A stretch of 64,000 nt of DNA from Kordia sp. (GCA_002733415.1 NVVR01000014.1:1-64000), one strand, 5' to 3'. Numbered from the stretch's first letter, positions 18,286 to 27,661 are shown. The notes: generated by a model from the sequence alone, not told the origin. Made by a program: numbers and translations.

Positions 18286-18316
18286 AAAAAAAGCAACCAT
18301 ATGGCTGCTTTTTTAA
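18286..18316 (-). terminator. Terminator of the lipoprotein operon
   Basis: AAAAAAGCAACC-ATAT-GGCTGCTTTTTT stem with one mismatch, just downstream of the leftward TSP3 lipoprotein gene. Confidence 0.8.
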
Positions 18317-18334
18317 TATCTGCATTATATTCTT

Positions 18335-19789
18335 TTATTCAGTAACTGGAATTACCGTATATATAACATCAAAAGCACCGTCAGTTACTACATACCATCT
18401 TACATCTTCTTCTCCCAAAGAAGCAGAAATAAAACTAAACGTTCCTACTATTTTCTTTGTAGCAGTATCATGAGTAGAAATATTCAATCCTCTTTTTACA
18501 GCTGGTTGTGCATAAGGTATTTTTGTAAATGAACCTGCAGAAAACTCTTTCGTTAAGAAATCTTTAAAATAAGGATTAGTATTATCTGCCGTAGTTGCTA
18601 TGTCACCATCTGGACCTTTTAACTCATCTCCATTAATAATTGTGTCACCGTCACAATCAGCAGCCATCCAGGTTGCATTTGTTCCAGAATAATTTGTATA
18701 AAACTGATTTTGAGCAGGATCACATGGGTCATTCTCATCAGTACCATCTATCACTTCTTGAGCATCACTTACTCCATCACCATCAGTATCAGTATTTCCT
18801 GCATAAGGATCATTCCCAGCAGTTACGATATCATTATATGTTAAAACAGCAGGATCATTAACACAATCAGTTGTCATCCAAATAGCATTGGTTGCATCGT
18901 AACCCACATACCCTTCTGGCATAATTGGGCTACAAGCACTGTTTGGATCATACCCTAAACTTGTCTCTACATCATCAAACATCCCATCACCATCAGTATC
19001 ATCACCTGTAGGAGCTGTACCTATTTGCGTATAATTTTCAGTTCCAAAAAAATTAAATGATCCAGAAACTAATTTATTAACATCATCAAACTCCAAAGTA
19101 ACAGCTCCATTATCAACTGTAGCATCCGCTTTAAAAATATCTCCACCTGCACCACCAACACCATAACTCGCAATGTTTGTAGGTCCAAATACATAAGAAC
19201 CAGAAATATTTGCCTGAATAACCATCTCTACAGACTGAGTAAACGATTCTAAATCACCATCATCATTAATATCTTCTCTGTGAATTCTTACTCCTTTTAT
19301 AGTAGTTGCCCCACCATTAATTACAGCACTTGGACTTTCTGCTATCCAATCAGTTTCAATTGAACCTTCAATAATTGTCATATGCAAATCACTCAACACT
19401 GTAGCCTCCGAAACGGTTGAAACATCTGTATTGTAAAAAGCTGCATAAGTTGAAGCAGCTCCTCCTAAAATATTAGGATTAATTCCTGAGTTTGTCCCTA
19501 TAGTTGAAGGCATACGCAAAGTAATTGTTTCTGTTCCTTTCTTACCTGTAATTAGTATAGTCGGAACAACCCCTGGCTGCACATTTAAATCTAAAACCGC
19601 AGTTGCAACATCAATAATATACTCTGTCCCATCAATTTTTGCTGTAAACGTTCCTGCTGACTCTGCTGGTGTTTCAACTTCAGGTTGATGCAGCGAAGCA
19701 TCTAACTCTGCAGGGTCTTCTGTATTACATGCCATTAATACTAAAGACACAATAAATAATTTTAAAATTGTATTTGCTGTTTTCATCAT
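18335..19789 (-). CDS. Lipoprotein with thrombospondin type 3-like calcium repeats
   Basis: About 484 residues from the paired ATGs at 19789/19786; the longer frame adds 29 residues with no signal character. A lipoprotein signal ends at LVLMAC. A domain beginning GTFTAKIDGTEYIID resembles DUF6252-type Bacteroidota lipoprotein domains. Three acidic TSP3-like motifs (DTDGDGMFDDVE near residue 260, DTDGDGVSDAQE near 335, DCDGDTIINGDE near 380) should bind Ca2+. The C-terminal ~70 residues (STHDTATKKIVGTFSFI) are similar to the end of the next upstream lipoprotein, so the two are relatives. Function unknown. Confidence 0.85.
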   Translation of the reverse strand: MMKTANTILKLFIVSLVLMACNTEDPAELDASLHQPEVETPAESAGTFTAKIDGTEYIIDVATAVLDLNVQPGVVPTILITGKKGTETITLRMPSTIGTNSGINPNILGGAASTYAAFYNTDVSTVSEATVLSDLHMTIIEGSIETDWIAESPSAVINGGATTIKGVRIHREDINDDGDLESFTQSVEMVIQANISGSYVFGPTNIASYGVGGAGGDIFKADATVDNGAVTLEFDDVNKLVSGSFNFFGTENYTQIGTAPTGDDTDGDGMFDDVETSLGYDPNSACSPIMPEGYVGYDATNAIWMTTDCVNDPAVLTYNDIVTAGNDPYAGNTDTDGDGVSDAQEVIDGTDENDPCDPAQNQFYTNYSGTNATWMAADCDGDTIINGDELKGPDGDIATTADNTNPYFKDFLTKEFSAGSFTKIPYAQPAVKRGLNISTHDTATKKIVGTFSFISASLGEEDVRWYVVTDGAFDVIYTVIPVTE

Positions 19790-19898
19790 TATATTTTTTA
19801 ATCCCACATGTGGAGTTAATTTCCCGAAGTTGCTCTCGAAAGAAAAAATGTTATTATCAATCTTTATTCTTAGCACCCTTTAACTAAGGATCTTTGTT

Positions 19899-20420
19899 TT
19901 AGTAACTTACATTAAATTCTCCTTCAGTTATGTCGTATTGTGGTACTGTACTACCAGAAGGAGTTGCTATAAAATTAAAAGAACCAGTAATTGTTCTAGC
20001 AGTTGTATCATGTGTTGTTATTGTTATTGACCCTGTATTTGCTTTGGCTAAAAATACTGGAGCAACATTATCTGAAAAAACACCTGTATAATTAGTAGGA
20101 TCAATTTCAAAAGTACCCACTGCAACATCAACAGGAAGGCCTATGGTTAATTTATTCGTTTCAGCATCAGTTCCTCTCACCCATAATTTATCATTCAAAA
20201 TAAACGCTTCTATTATCGATTCTGAAAATTCAATACCTTCTACTTTAGCAAAGAATGGTTTTAAAATTATTGCTGTTGTTGTTGCTCCACTTGTATCAGT
20301 TGTATCTGTTATAACACCAGATTCATCAATAAAAGTTCCCGTAAGAGGTTCATTATCACAAGAGATAAATGTAAAACCAGCAAGAATAGCTAGTATAAAA
20401 GTAGATTTAATGGATTTCAT
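19899..20420 (-). CDS. DUF6252-like lipoprotein
   Basis: 173 residues from ATG 20420, with a lipoprotein signal ending FTFISC. The mature part has a FFAKVEGIEFSE strand pair like the start of DUF6252-type domains and ends ITTHDTTARTITGSFNFIA...GEFNVSY, a motif shared with the downstream lipoprotein. No catalytic residues are evident; it is probably an outer-membrane or periplasmic carrier or structural lipoprotein. It lies 37 bp after the MFS gene and 110 bp before the TSP3 lipoprotein, all leftward. Confidence 0.8.
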   Translation of the reverse strand: MKSIKSTFILAILAGFTFISCDNEPLTGTFIDESGVITDTTDTSGATTTAIILKPFFAKVEGIEFSESIIEAFILNDKLWVRGTDAETNKLTIGLPVDVAVGTFEIDPTNYTGVFSDNVAPVFLAKANTGSITITTHDTTARTITGSFNFIATPSGSTVPQYDITEGEFNVSY

Positions 20421-20457
20421 ATTATTATTTTTCAATATCACACAAACATAAAGAAAA

Positions 20458-21753
20458 TTATTTAATTTTCTGAGGAACTTTAAAAAGAAGTACTAAACCT
20501 ACTAAAAAGAATACTACTAAAAACAAAATAGCATTACGCATAGAGCCTGTTATTACTTCAACTGAAGCGAAAATCCCCATACCAATAACAATTCCAATTT
20601 TTTCTGAAACATCATAAAAACTAAAGTACGACGTCGTATCCTTTGTATCTGGCAAAAGCTTAGCATAGGTTGAACGTGATAAGGATTGTATCCCTCCCAT
20701 AACGAACCCTACCACTCCTGCGGTAATAAAAAATTGATTTGGGGTTACTACAAAATATGCGAAAACGCAAATAAAAACCCAAATGACATTTATTGCAATT
20801 AATGTTTGAATATTCCCTATTTTATTAGAAACATACGACGTTAAATACGCACCTACAATAGCTATTAATTGTATGATTAAAATACTAATTATCAACCCCA
20901 TTGTTTTATCAACCCCATTTTCTGCCCAAGCTACTTCCTTTTCTCCAAAAAAAGATGCCACTAACATTACTGTCTGTACCGCCATACTGTATACAAAAAA
21001 AGCAATTAGGTATTTTTTTAATTTTAAATGTCCTTGCAATTCTTTCCAAACAGTTTTTAACTCCTTAAAACCATTCCATAATACATCTTTAGAAATTTTA
21101 TTAGAATTCACAAAATCGGGAAGATATTTATATGTATAATGACTAAACCCAAACCACCATATACCTACTAATACAAAAGAATACCGCATCATTTGCAAAG
21201 CATCCTCTTCAGGTACAGAAAGAATCATTCCTAGATTTATCAACAATAATATAACACTACCTATATATCCTAATGAATACCCTTTTGCACTAATTGCGTC
21301 CTGCTGCTCTTTATGCGCTATGTCTGGCAAATAAGAATTATAAAACACTAAACTTCCCCAAAATCCAACTAAAGCCAATACATAAAACAATAAACTTATA
21401 TAAATATATTCAAGCGAAAAAAAGTACAACCCTATACAAGATAATGATCCCATATAACAAAAGAAGCGCAAAAATGATTTCTTATTCCCTTTAAAATCGG
21501 CTATTCCAGATAATATTGGAGAAATAATTGAAACTATTAAAAAACCTATAGCAGTTATATAGGTTATTAATGCCGTATGAGAAATTTGAATACCAAAAGC
21601 TGCAATTTTATCTATTCCTTGATATTTGATATATGCTCCTATAAATAAAGGGAAAATTGATGACACTATCGTTAAACTATACACTGAGTTAGCCCAATCA
21701 TAAAACGCCCATGCATTTAGTAATTTTTTACTCCCTTTCTTAAAACTTTTCAT
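20458..21753 (-). CDS. UMF1-family MFS transporter (YxiO/Atg22-like)
   Basis: 431 residues and about 12 membrane segments. The opening NAWAFYDWANSVYSLTIVSSIFPLF is the hallmark of the UMF1/Atg22-like major facilitator group (Atg22 exports amino acids from yeast vacuoles). In the second half GFVMGGIQSLSRSTYAKLLP is also typical. Substrate unknown. The ATG at 21753 is preferred over the TTG nine bases upstream. Leftward, 37 bp ahead of the first DUF6252-like lipoprotein. Confidence 0.9.
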   Translation of the reverse strand: MKSFKKGSKKLLNAWAFYDWANSVYSLTIVSSIFPLFIGAYIKYQGIDKIAAFGIQISHTALITYITAIGFLIVSIISPILSGIADFKGNKKSFLRFFCYMGSLSCIGLYFFSLEYIYISLLFYVLALVGFWGSLVFYNSYLPDIAHKEQQDAISAKGYSLGYIGSVILLLINLGMILSVPEEDALQMMRYSFVLVGIWWFGFSHYTYKYLPDFVNSNKISKDVLWNGFKELKTVWKELQGHLKLKKYLIAFFVYSMAVQTVMLVASFFGEKEVAWAENGVDKTMGLIISILIIQLIAIVGAYLTSYVSNKIGNIQTLIAINVIWVFICVFAYFVVTPNQFFITAGVVGFVMGGIQSLSRSTYAKLLPDTKDTTSYFSFYDVSEKIGIVIGMGIFASVEVITGSMRNAILFLVVFFLVGLVLLFKVPQKIK

Positions 21754-21777
21754 TAAATTCAATATTTATATAAACAA

Positions 21778-21807
21778 AAAAAAGCTGCTCAACTTAAGTT
21801 GAGCAGC
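21778..21807 (-). terminator. Terminator of the M48 protease gene
   Basis: AAGCTGCTCAACTT/AAGTTGAGCAGCTT is a perfect 14-bp palindrome followed on the minus strand by an eight-base T-run. Confidence 0.85.
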
Positions 21808-21910
21808 TTCGAAAATACAATAATATTTTCTCACACAGTGGGTTTTATTTTAAAAGCTCCCCTTCAATTAGCAATTGAATATTATTATACACAAACCGTT
21901 AATTATTTCT

Positions 21911-22765
21911 TTATTTTATACTTAATTTCTTTCCTATAGGTCTAAAAGAATTAATTCCGAATTTTTTTGCTTCTGACTTTGCAAAAGGTGCTAGTTCTTT
22001 TAAATTGGCAATTCTTGAATCATTAGATGGGTGTGTGCTTAAAATTTGCGGTGGAGCTTTTCCCCCACTATTGGCTTTCATACGAACCCATAATTTTGCA
22101 GCTTCATCAGGATTATACCCCGCAATAGCCATCATGATTAAGCCAATTTTGTCTGCTTCTGTTTCATGACTTCTGCTAAAAGGCAACATACCTCCTACCT
22201 GACTTCCTAATCCATAAGCCTGCATTATTAATTGTTGTTTTTGAGGATCTACACCCCCTATTTGTGTTCCAACAGCAATTGCAGTTCCAGCTGCTTGCTG
22301 TAAAGCGCCCGCCGTCATACGTTGTCCACCATGATCTGCTAATGCATGAGCAACCTCATGTCCCATAATTGCAGCTACTGCTGTTTCATTTTCTGCAATT
22401 GGTAAAATACCTGTATAAAAAACAATTTTTCCCCCAGGCATACACCAAGCATTAACTGTTTTGTCATCTACAAGTTTGTATTCCCATTTATAATCTTTTA
22501 AATATCCTTCGTATCCATTTGCATTTAGCCAACGCTCAGCAGCTATTGCAATACGTTCCCCTACACGAGTAATCATTTCTGAGTTTTTAGTCCCCGTTAT
22601 TACTTTATTTTCATCTAAAAACTGATCATATTGCTGAAATGCCATCGGAAACAATTGGTCATTTCCATACATATTTAGCATTTTTTTTCCTGTAAACGGA
22701 TTGGGTTTACATGCTGAAATCACTAGTACAAACAAGAGTAATCCTGTTATTTTTTTTAAATTCAT
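21911..22765 (-). CDS. M48 family metalloprotease, lipoprotein
   Basis: A 284-residue zinc protease of the BepA/Loi type. Lipobox SAC with lipidated Cys19; catalytic HEVAH at residues 136-140 with the third ligand in SRSHETEADKIGL. The family takes part in periplasmic or outer-membrane protein quality control. There are no TPR repeats (BepA has them), so this is the short form. Its own terminator lies downstream; msrB is divergent. Confidence 0.93.
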   Translation of the reverse strand: MNLKKITGLLLFVLVISACKPNPFTGKKMLNMYGNDQLFPMAFQQYDQFLDENKVITGTKNSEMITRVGERIAIAAERWLNANGYEGYLKDYKWEYKLVDDKTVNAWCMPGGKIVFYTGILPIAENETAVAAIMGHEVAHALADHGGQRMTAGALQQAAGTAIAVGTQIGGVDPQKQQLIMQAYGLGSQVGGMLPFSRSHETEADKIGLIMMAIAGYNPDEAAKLWVRMKANSGGKAPPQILSTHPSNDSRIANLKELAPFAKSEAKKFGINSFRPIGKKLSIK

Positions 22766-22914
22766 ATCAAAATTTAATTTTGGTGTTTATAATTTATATC
22801 AATCAACAAATATACCACAATTATCCCTCTTTGCTATCTTCAAAATATGCAAGAACACGATTCCAGATAAAAGAAATGTAAGCTATAAACAAACATTTCG
22901 TCCAAAATAAAAAA

Positions 22915-23391
22915 ATGATGCTCAAAAAAATTCTCACAATACTACCTATAATTTTATTATTGAGTTGTCAGTCAAATGCTCAAAAAAACAATACAGATGT
23001 AAAAATTCAGAAAACTGATATTCAATGGAAAAATGAATTATCTTCTATCGAATATTATGTATTAAGAGAGTCAGGTACGGAACGAGCATTCACAGGAACA
23101 TACAATAAATTTTATAAAGACGGTTTGTATCATTGTAACGGATGCGATACTCCTTTATTTAAATCAAAACACAAATTTGACTCCGGAACTGGATGGCCGT
23201 CTTTTGATACTGCTATTAAAGAAAATGTTAGTTATGATTCAGACATAAATATAGGATATACTCGCACTGAAATTCATTGCACAACTTGTGGCGGACATTT
23301 AGGACATGTTTTTAATGACGGGCCAAAAGAAACAACTGGTAAAAGGTATTGCGTAAATTCTGTATCATTGATTTTTTATCCAACGGAATAA
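22915..23391 (+). CDS. msrB: Peptide-methionine (R)-S-oxide reductase, lipoprotein
   Basis: 158 residues: a lipoprotein signal (ILLLSC) followed by a complete MsrB domain. The zinc-binding CNGC and CTTC pairs, the SGTGWPSF block and the catalytic Cys in RYCVNS are all intact. It reduces methionine-R-sulfoxide in proteins; the signal places repair in the periplasm or on the outer membrane rather than in the cytosol. Two ATG codons in tandem mark the start. Confidence 0.95.
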   Translation: MMLKKILTILPIILLLSCQSNAQKNNTDVKIQKTDIQWKNELSSIEYYVLRESGTERAFTGTYNKFYKDGLYHCNGCDTPLFKSKHKFDSGTGWPSFDTAIKENVSYDSDINIGYTRTEIHCTTCGGHLGHVFNDGPKETTGKRYCVNSVSLIFYPTE

Positions 23392-23468
23392 AGAATAACT
23401 TAATAACTATTTTAAACCTTTTCATAATTTCTAAGTCTAAGAAGTATAACATTAAAAGGTATCACTAT

Positions 23469-23690
23469 ATGAAAAGGTTTATGTACACTATTACATTAGT
23501 ATTATTTATAGCTTGTTCAACTTCTTGTGTAACTAGAACCCAACGAAAACCTATTCACAGGACTACAACAGTAATAAGAGTTGCTCCGAAAGGACATAAA
23601 GTAGTTTTTGTAAAAGGTAACAAATACTATAAATGGAACAATAAATATTATAAAAAAACTAGAAGAGGTTTTGTTGTTGTAAGATTATAA
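23469..23690 (+). CDS. Small basic lipoprotein of unknown function
   Basis: 73 residues from ATG 23469. A signal segment MKRFMYTITLVLFIAC is followed by a very basic mature part rich in Lys/Tyr (KGHKVVFVKGNKYYKWNNKYYKKTRRG). It recalls short DUF6515-type envelope proteins, but I cannot assign a family. The gene starts 77 bases after msrB and ends at a strong terminator, so both may be on one transcript. Confidence 0.65.
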   Translation: MKRFMYTITLVLFIACSTSCVTRTQRKPIHRTTTVIRVAPKGHKVVFVKGNKYYKWNNKYYKKTRRGFVVVRL

Positions 23691-23710
23691 TACCAAATCA
23701 ATTTCACATT

Positions 23711-23750
23711 AAGCGCTAACAGTTTAAAACTGTTAGCGCTTTCATTTTTT
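23711..23750 (+). terminator. Terminator after msrB / small lipoprotein
   Basis: AGCGCTAACAGTTT and its complement form a long stem, followed by TTCATTTTTT. Confidence 0.85.
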
Positions 23751-23826
23751 AAAAGCATTCACTAAAAATTCAAATTCATTTTGTAAATTCGTGCGATTAA
23801 AATTCTGACTAAAAAAATTCATTATA

Positions 23827-25218
23827 ATGAGTAAATATGATATTATAGTTCTTGGTTCTGGACCAGGTGGTTACGTTACAGCAATTAGAGCTTCACAATT
23901 AGGGCTTAAAACTGCTGTTATTGAAAAAGAAAGTCTTGGTGGAATTTGCTTAAACTGGGGATGTATCCCTACAAAAGCATTATTAAAATCTGCTCAAGTA
24001 TTTGAATATCTTAAACATGCTGAAGATTACGGTTTATCTGTAGAAAACCCTGACAAAGATTTCACTAAAGTTGTAAAGCGTAGTAGAAACATTGCTGAAG
24101 GGATGAGTAACGGTATCAAGTTTTTGATGAAAAAGAATAAAATTGATGTCATCAATGGATTCGGAAAAGTAAAAGCTGGGAAAAAAGTTGATGTTACTAC
24201 TGAAGACGGAACTGTTACAGAATACAGCGCTGATCATATAATTATTGCAACAGGGGCTCGCTCAAGAGAATTACCTGCATTAAAGCAAGATGGGAAAAAA
24301 GTTATTGGTTACCGTGAAGCGTTAACATTACCTGAACAACCTAAAAAGATTGTAATTGTAGGTTCTGGAGCTATTGGAGTTGAATTTGCATACTTCTATA
24401 ACGCTATGGGTACAGATGTTACAGTTGTAGAGTTTTTACCAAGAATAGTTCCTGTTGAGGATGCTGCTGTTTCTAAGCAATTAGAAAAGTCATTTAAAAA
24501 ATCAGGAATTAAAGTGATGACTTCATCAGAAGTTACATCGGTAGATACTTCTGGAAATGGGATTAAAGCTATCGTTAAAACTAAAAAAGGAGAAGAAATT
24601 TTAGAAGCTGATATTTTATTATCTGCTGTTGGAATTAAGAGCAACATTGAAAACATCGGCTTAGAAGATGTTGGTATTGTTACTGATAGGGATAAAGTAT
24701 TGGTAAATGATTTTTACCAAACAAACATTCCCGGATACTACGCTATTGGAGATATTACTCCTGGACCTGCATTAGCACACGTTGCTTCTGCAGAAGGGAT
24801 TTTATGTGTAGAAAAAATTGCTGGACAACATGTTGAAGCTATTGACTATGGAAATATTCCTGGTTGTACATATTGTTCACCTGAAATTGCAAGTGTTGGG
24901 ATGACGGAAGCACAAGCTAAAGATGCTGGTTACGATATTAAAGTTGGTAATTTCCCTTTTTCTGCTTCTGGTAAAGCAAGTGCTTCTGGAACTAAAGAAG
25001 GATTTGTAAAAGTGATTTTTGATGCTAAATATGGTGAATGGTTAGGATGCCATATGATTGGCGCTGGAGTTACCGATATGATTGCTGAAGCTGTTTTAGG
25101 TAGAAAATTAGAAACAACTGGTCATGAAGTACTAAAAACCATACACCCTCACCCTACTATGAGTGAAGCGGTTATGGAAGCTGTTGCTGCTGCTTATGAT
25201 GAAGTGATACACCTTTAA
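23827..25218 (+). CDS. lpdA: Dihydrolipoyl dehydrogenase (E3)
   Basis: FAD flavoprotein that reoxidises dihydrolipoamide in 2-oxoacid dehydrogenase and glycine-cleavage complexes. 463 residues: FAD motif GSGPGG (10-15), redox disulfide C41-x4-C46 in GGICLNWGCIPTK, NAD motif VGSGAIGVEFA, second FAD motif GDITPGPALAHVA, and active-site HPHPTMSE near the C-terminus. It stands alone rather than with E1/E2 genes, with its own terminator. Confidence 0.97.
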   Translation: MSKYDIIVLGSGPGGYVTAIRASQLGLKTAVIEKESLGGICLNWGCIPTKALLKSAQVFEYLKHAEDYGLSVENPDKDFTKVVKRSRNIAEGMSNGIKFLMKKNKIDVINGFGKVKAGKKVDVTTEDGTVTEYSADHIIIATGARSRELPALKQDGKKVIGYREALTLPEQPKKIVIVGSGAIGVEFAYFYNAMGTDVTVVEFLPRIVPVEDAAVSKQLEKSFKKSGIKVMTSSEVTSVDTSGNGIKAIVKTKKGEEILEADILLSAVGIKSNIENIGLEDVGIVTDRDKVLVNDFYQTNIPGYYAIGDITPGPALAHVASAEGILCVEKIAGQHVEAIDYGNIPGCTYCSPEIASVGMTEAQAKDAGYDIKVGNFPFSASGKASASGTKEGFVKVIFDAKYGEWLGCHMIGAGVTDMIAEAVLGRKLETTGHEVLKTIHPHPTMSEAVMEAVAAAYDEVIHL

Positions 25219-25236
25219 TTAGGTATCAGGTAAAAT

Positions 25237-25275
25237 AAAAAAGTCGTTTTGAATATACATCAAAACGACTTTTTT
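25237..25275 (+). terminator. Terminator of lpdA
   Basis: Perfect 15-bp stem AAAAAAGTCGTTTTG / complement, 9-base loop, ending in T6. Confidence 0.92.
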
Positions 25276-25292
25276 GTGATCATTTTTCACTC

Positions 25293-25319
25293 TTGAAAAT
25301 GAGCAAAACTCATTTTCAA
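25293..25319. repeat. Inverted repeat between lpdA and aroQ
   Basis: TTGAAAATGAG and CTCATTTTCAA flank a 5-base spacer, directly after the leftward aroQ stop. It probably ends the aroQ transcript, though the T-run is weak. Confidence 0.55.
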
Positions 25320-25323
25320 TGAT

Positions 25324-25737
25324 TTACAAAAAGCTTTGCAATGCCAATTCATAACTTTGCAAACCAAATCCTGTAATAATTCCTTTTGCATTGGGCGCTA
25401 AATACGACTTATGCCTAAACGATTCTCTTGAATATGTATTTGATATGTGAACTTCAATAACTGGAGTAATAATTCCAGCTACAGCATCAGCAATACCAAT
25501 TGAGGTGTGCGTATACGCAGCAGCATTTAATATGATTCCATCATAATCAAACCCAACTTCTTGTATCTTATCTATTAACTCTCCTTCTATATTAGATTGA
25601 AAATAGGATAATTTAATAGTTGGATTCTTTTCCTTAAGCTCATCAAAAAACTCTTGAAAAGATAAATCTCCGTAAATATTCGTTTCCCGTTTCCCTAACA
25701 AATTTAAGTTAGGACCATTAATAATAATGATTTTCAT
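25324..25737 (-). CDS. aroQ: 3-dehydroquinate dehydratase, type II
   Basis: Shikimate-pathway enzyme converting 3-dehydroquinate to 3-dehydroshikimate. 137 residues from ATG 25737 (another ATG lies three codons upstream). The family opening INGPNLNLLGKRE with Tyr22, the FQSN segment, LNAAAYTHTS and VEVHISN...FRHKS carrying the catalytic His are present. Another shikimate gene, aroC, is about 5 kb away. Confidence 0.95.
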   Translation of the reverse strand: MKIIIINGPNLNLLGKRETNIYGDLSFQEFFDELKEKNPTIKLSYFQSNIEGELIDKIQEVGFDYDGIILNAAAYTHTSIGIADAVAGIITPVIEVHISNTYSRESFRHKSYLAPNAKGIITGFGLQSYELALQSFL

Positions 25738-25969
25738 GCTATACATTTATAATATTAGTATTTATCAAAAGTAATTAAATTAACACAAAACACCAATTCC
25801 TACTGTTTAACTATACTATTTACTCTTAAACGAATCCCGCTTATTTAGACTCGTTAAAAACAAACAGTTTGCCTGATGCTAATCACTTGTACCCTATATG
25901 TTTACTATACTACACAATTACACACACTTAAATAACTGGCTTTGTTTTTTATCATTAAGTAATTAGTTC

Positions 25970-25977
25970 TACTTTTG
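25970..25977 (+). promoter_or_regulatory. Candidate -7 box of first barrel gene
   Basis: TACTTTTG matches TAnnTTTG, 29 bases upstream of the ATG. The nearest TTG is 25 bases upstream, longer than the usual spacing. Confidence 0.4.
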
Positions 25978-26006
25978 TATTAGATTAACTTATAAATAAA
26001 TTTAAA

Positions 26007-26606
26007 ATGAAAAAATTATTATTATCTGCTTTAGCAGTTTGTGCATTCACATTTGCTAACGCTCAAGAAGAAAAAACTGAAGCTCCTTATTTATCAAAAG
26101 GAGATATTATGATCTCTGGTTCTTTCGGACTTGGCTCTGACAAGTACAGTTCAAAAGGAAACTTCCAAGAAAATGACTTTAATTTTAATCCTAGAGCTTC
26201 TTATTTTGTTTCTGACAACATTGCAGTAGGAATAACTGCTGGTTATGCTTCTGGTAAAATTGAAGTTAACGAAGGAGATGATACAGCCGACACTAACACT
26301 GTAACTGTTGGAGCTATGGGTAGATATTTATTTACTCCGACGTCTAAATTTTCTTTATTTGCTGAATTAGGAGCTGAGTACGCTACTAAATCTATGCCTA
26401 GTGACGATAAAGTAAACGGATTTGGTTTAGGTCTTTCTCCAGGTATTTGCTATTTCATATCTAACAACTTTGCTATTGAAGCATCTTGGGGATTATTAGG
26501 ATATGGTTCAGCAAAAGGTGACTGGGATGGTGCTGAAGCGTCAACTTCAGTTGATTTTGGTTTAGATACTAATGACTTAAGTTTAGGTTTAGCTTACAAA
26601 TTCTAG
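26007..26606 (+). CDS. Outer-membrane beta-barrel protein
   Basis: 199 residues: signal peptide MKKLLLSALAVCAFTFANA, then alternating amphipathic strands (GDIMISGSFGLGSD, NIAVGITAGYASG, SLGLAYKF) ending in an aromatic residue as in barrel proteins. Similar to small OmpW/OmpX-like porin-family proteins; no specific function can be assigned. The first 28 bases of the gene are identical to those of the next gene, and both end in very similar terminators. Confidence 0.85.
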   Translation: MKKLLLSALAVCAFTFANAQEEKTEAPYLSKGDIMISGSFGLGSDKYSSKGNFQENDFNFNPRASYFVSDNIAVGITAGYASGKIEVNEGDDTADTNTVTVGAMGRYLFTPTSKFSLFAELGAEYATKSMPSDDKVNGFGLGLSPGICYFISNNFAIEASWGLLGYGSAKGDWDGAEASTSVDFGLDTNDLSLGLAYKF

Positions 26607-26629
26607 TTAGTTAGAATTAAATATATTTT

Positions 26630-26654
26630 AAAACCAGCGCAATGCGCTGGTTTT
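26630..26654 (+). terminator. Terminator of first barrel gene
   Basis: AAAACCAGCGC-AAT-GCGCTGGTTTT, perfect 11-bp stem and T-run. Confidence 0.92.
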
Positions 26655-26841
26655 TTTTGCCCTAAAGTTATGTTTATCACATTGAAAATTATTTAGACCC
26701 ATACAAACAACCATCCAATTAACTAATAATCAACAAGTTACTGAAGCGCTCTATTCCAAAATGAAAATAACCCCATAGATTCCTCCCTAATTTTTATAAA
26801 AATCTTATATTGGCTTCCGATTAACTTAAAAAAATATTAAA

Positions 26842-27393
26842 ATGAAAAAATTATTATTATCTGCTTTAGTAGTATGTGCATTTGTTTTTACAACAAACGC
26901 ACAAGAAGTAACTTTTGGTGCGAAAGCTGGTTTAAACATGGCTAACTTAGTAGGTGATGTTGAAGACAACTCTATGTTAATTGGTGCGCACGTTGGTGGA
27001 ATGGTAGAAATTTCTTTTAGCGATAAATTTGCTGTACAACCAGAATTATTATTTTCTATACAAGGTACTAAGGACGATGATGCTAGTTTTAACTTAAACT
27101 ACATTAATGTACCAGTAATGGCAAAATATTTTGTGACTGAAGAAATTAGTATTGAAGCAGGTCCACAAGTTGGTTTATTAATGTCAGCTAAATATGATGG
27201 TGAAGATGCAAATGACGGTCTTTCTACAATAGATTTTGGACTCAACTTTGGTGCTGGATACAAAATGGAATCTGGTTTAAACTTTGCTTTACGTTACAAC
27301 TTAGGATTATCAAACGTTTATGATTTTGAAGGATTTGATGACAAAGCAGCTAATGCAGTTATGCAAGTTTCTGTAGGATATTTCTTCAACTAA
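26842..27393 (+). CDS. Outer-membrane beta-barrel protein (PorT-like family)
   Basis: 183 residues: signal peptide MKKLLLSALVVCAFVFTTNA, then a barrel that opens VTFGAKAGLNMANL and closes QVSVGYFFN. The GxKAGLN...FAVQPELLFSIQG layout matches the Bacteroidota outer-membrane barrel family often labelled PorT-like (PF13568). PorT itself, a T9SS component, is longer, so a role in secretion is not implied. It follows the previous barrel gene and has its own terminator. Confidence 0.85.
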   Translation: MKKLLLSALVVCAFVFTTNAQEVTFGAKAGLNMANLVGDVEDNSMLIGAHVGGMVEISFSDKFAVQPELLFSIQGTKDDDASFNLNYINVPVMAKYFVTEEISIEAGPQVGLLMSAKYDGEDANDGLSTIDFGLNFGAGYKMESGLNFALRYNLGLSNVYDFEGFDDKAANAVMQVSVGYFFN

Positions 27394-27415
27394 GAAAGAG
27401 TAAAATATTATTATA

Positions 27416-27444
27416 AAAACCAGCGCATTATGCTGGTTTTTTTT
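27416..27444 (+). terminator. Terminator of second barrel gene
   Basis: AAAACCAGC-7 bases-GCTGGTTTT plus T-run; nearly the same sequence as the terminator at 26630. Confidence 0.88.
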
Positions 27445-27661
27445 TATGCCTTGAAAACAAATTAACGATACACACCTATCTTCACATAAACCAATCAATA
27501 ATTACCATATATAAAAAGACTCATTTCTTCTTCCCTTAAATTATAACATTCTTAATTCATTGAAAATGTTTATCTTAGTTATTGTAAAAAAGATGAGTCC
27601 CCTTACACTTTTCACTTTTTTCACATAAGGCATATATTACTCTAACAATTTATCTTTATAT

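Noticed and set aside
26842-27393. T9SS component PorT
   Set aside because: The family resemblance is to the broad PorT-like barrel group; the protein is too short and lacks a T9SS neighbourhood.
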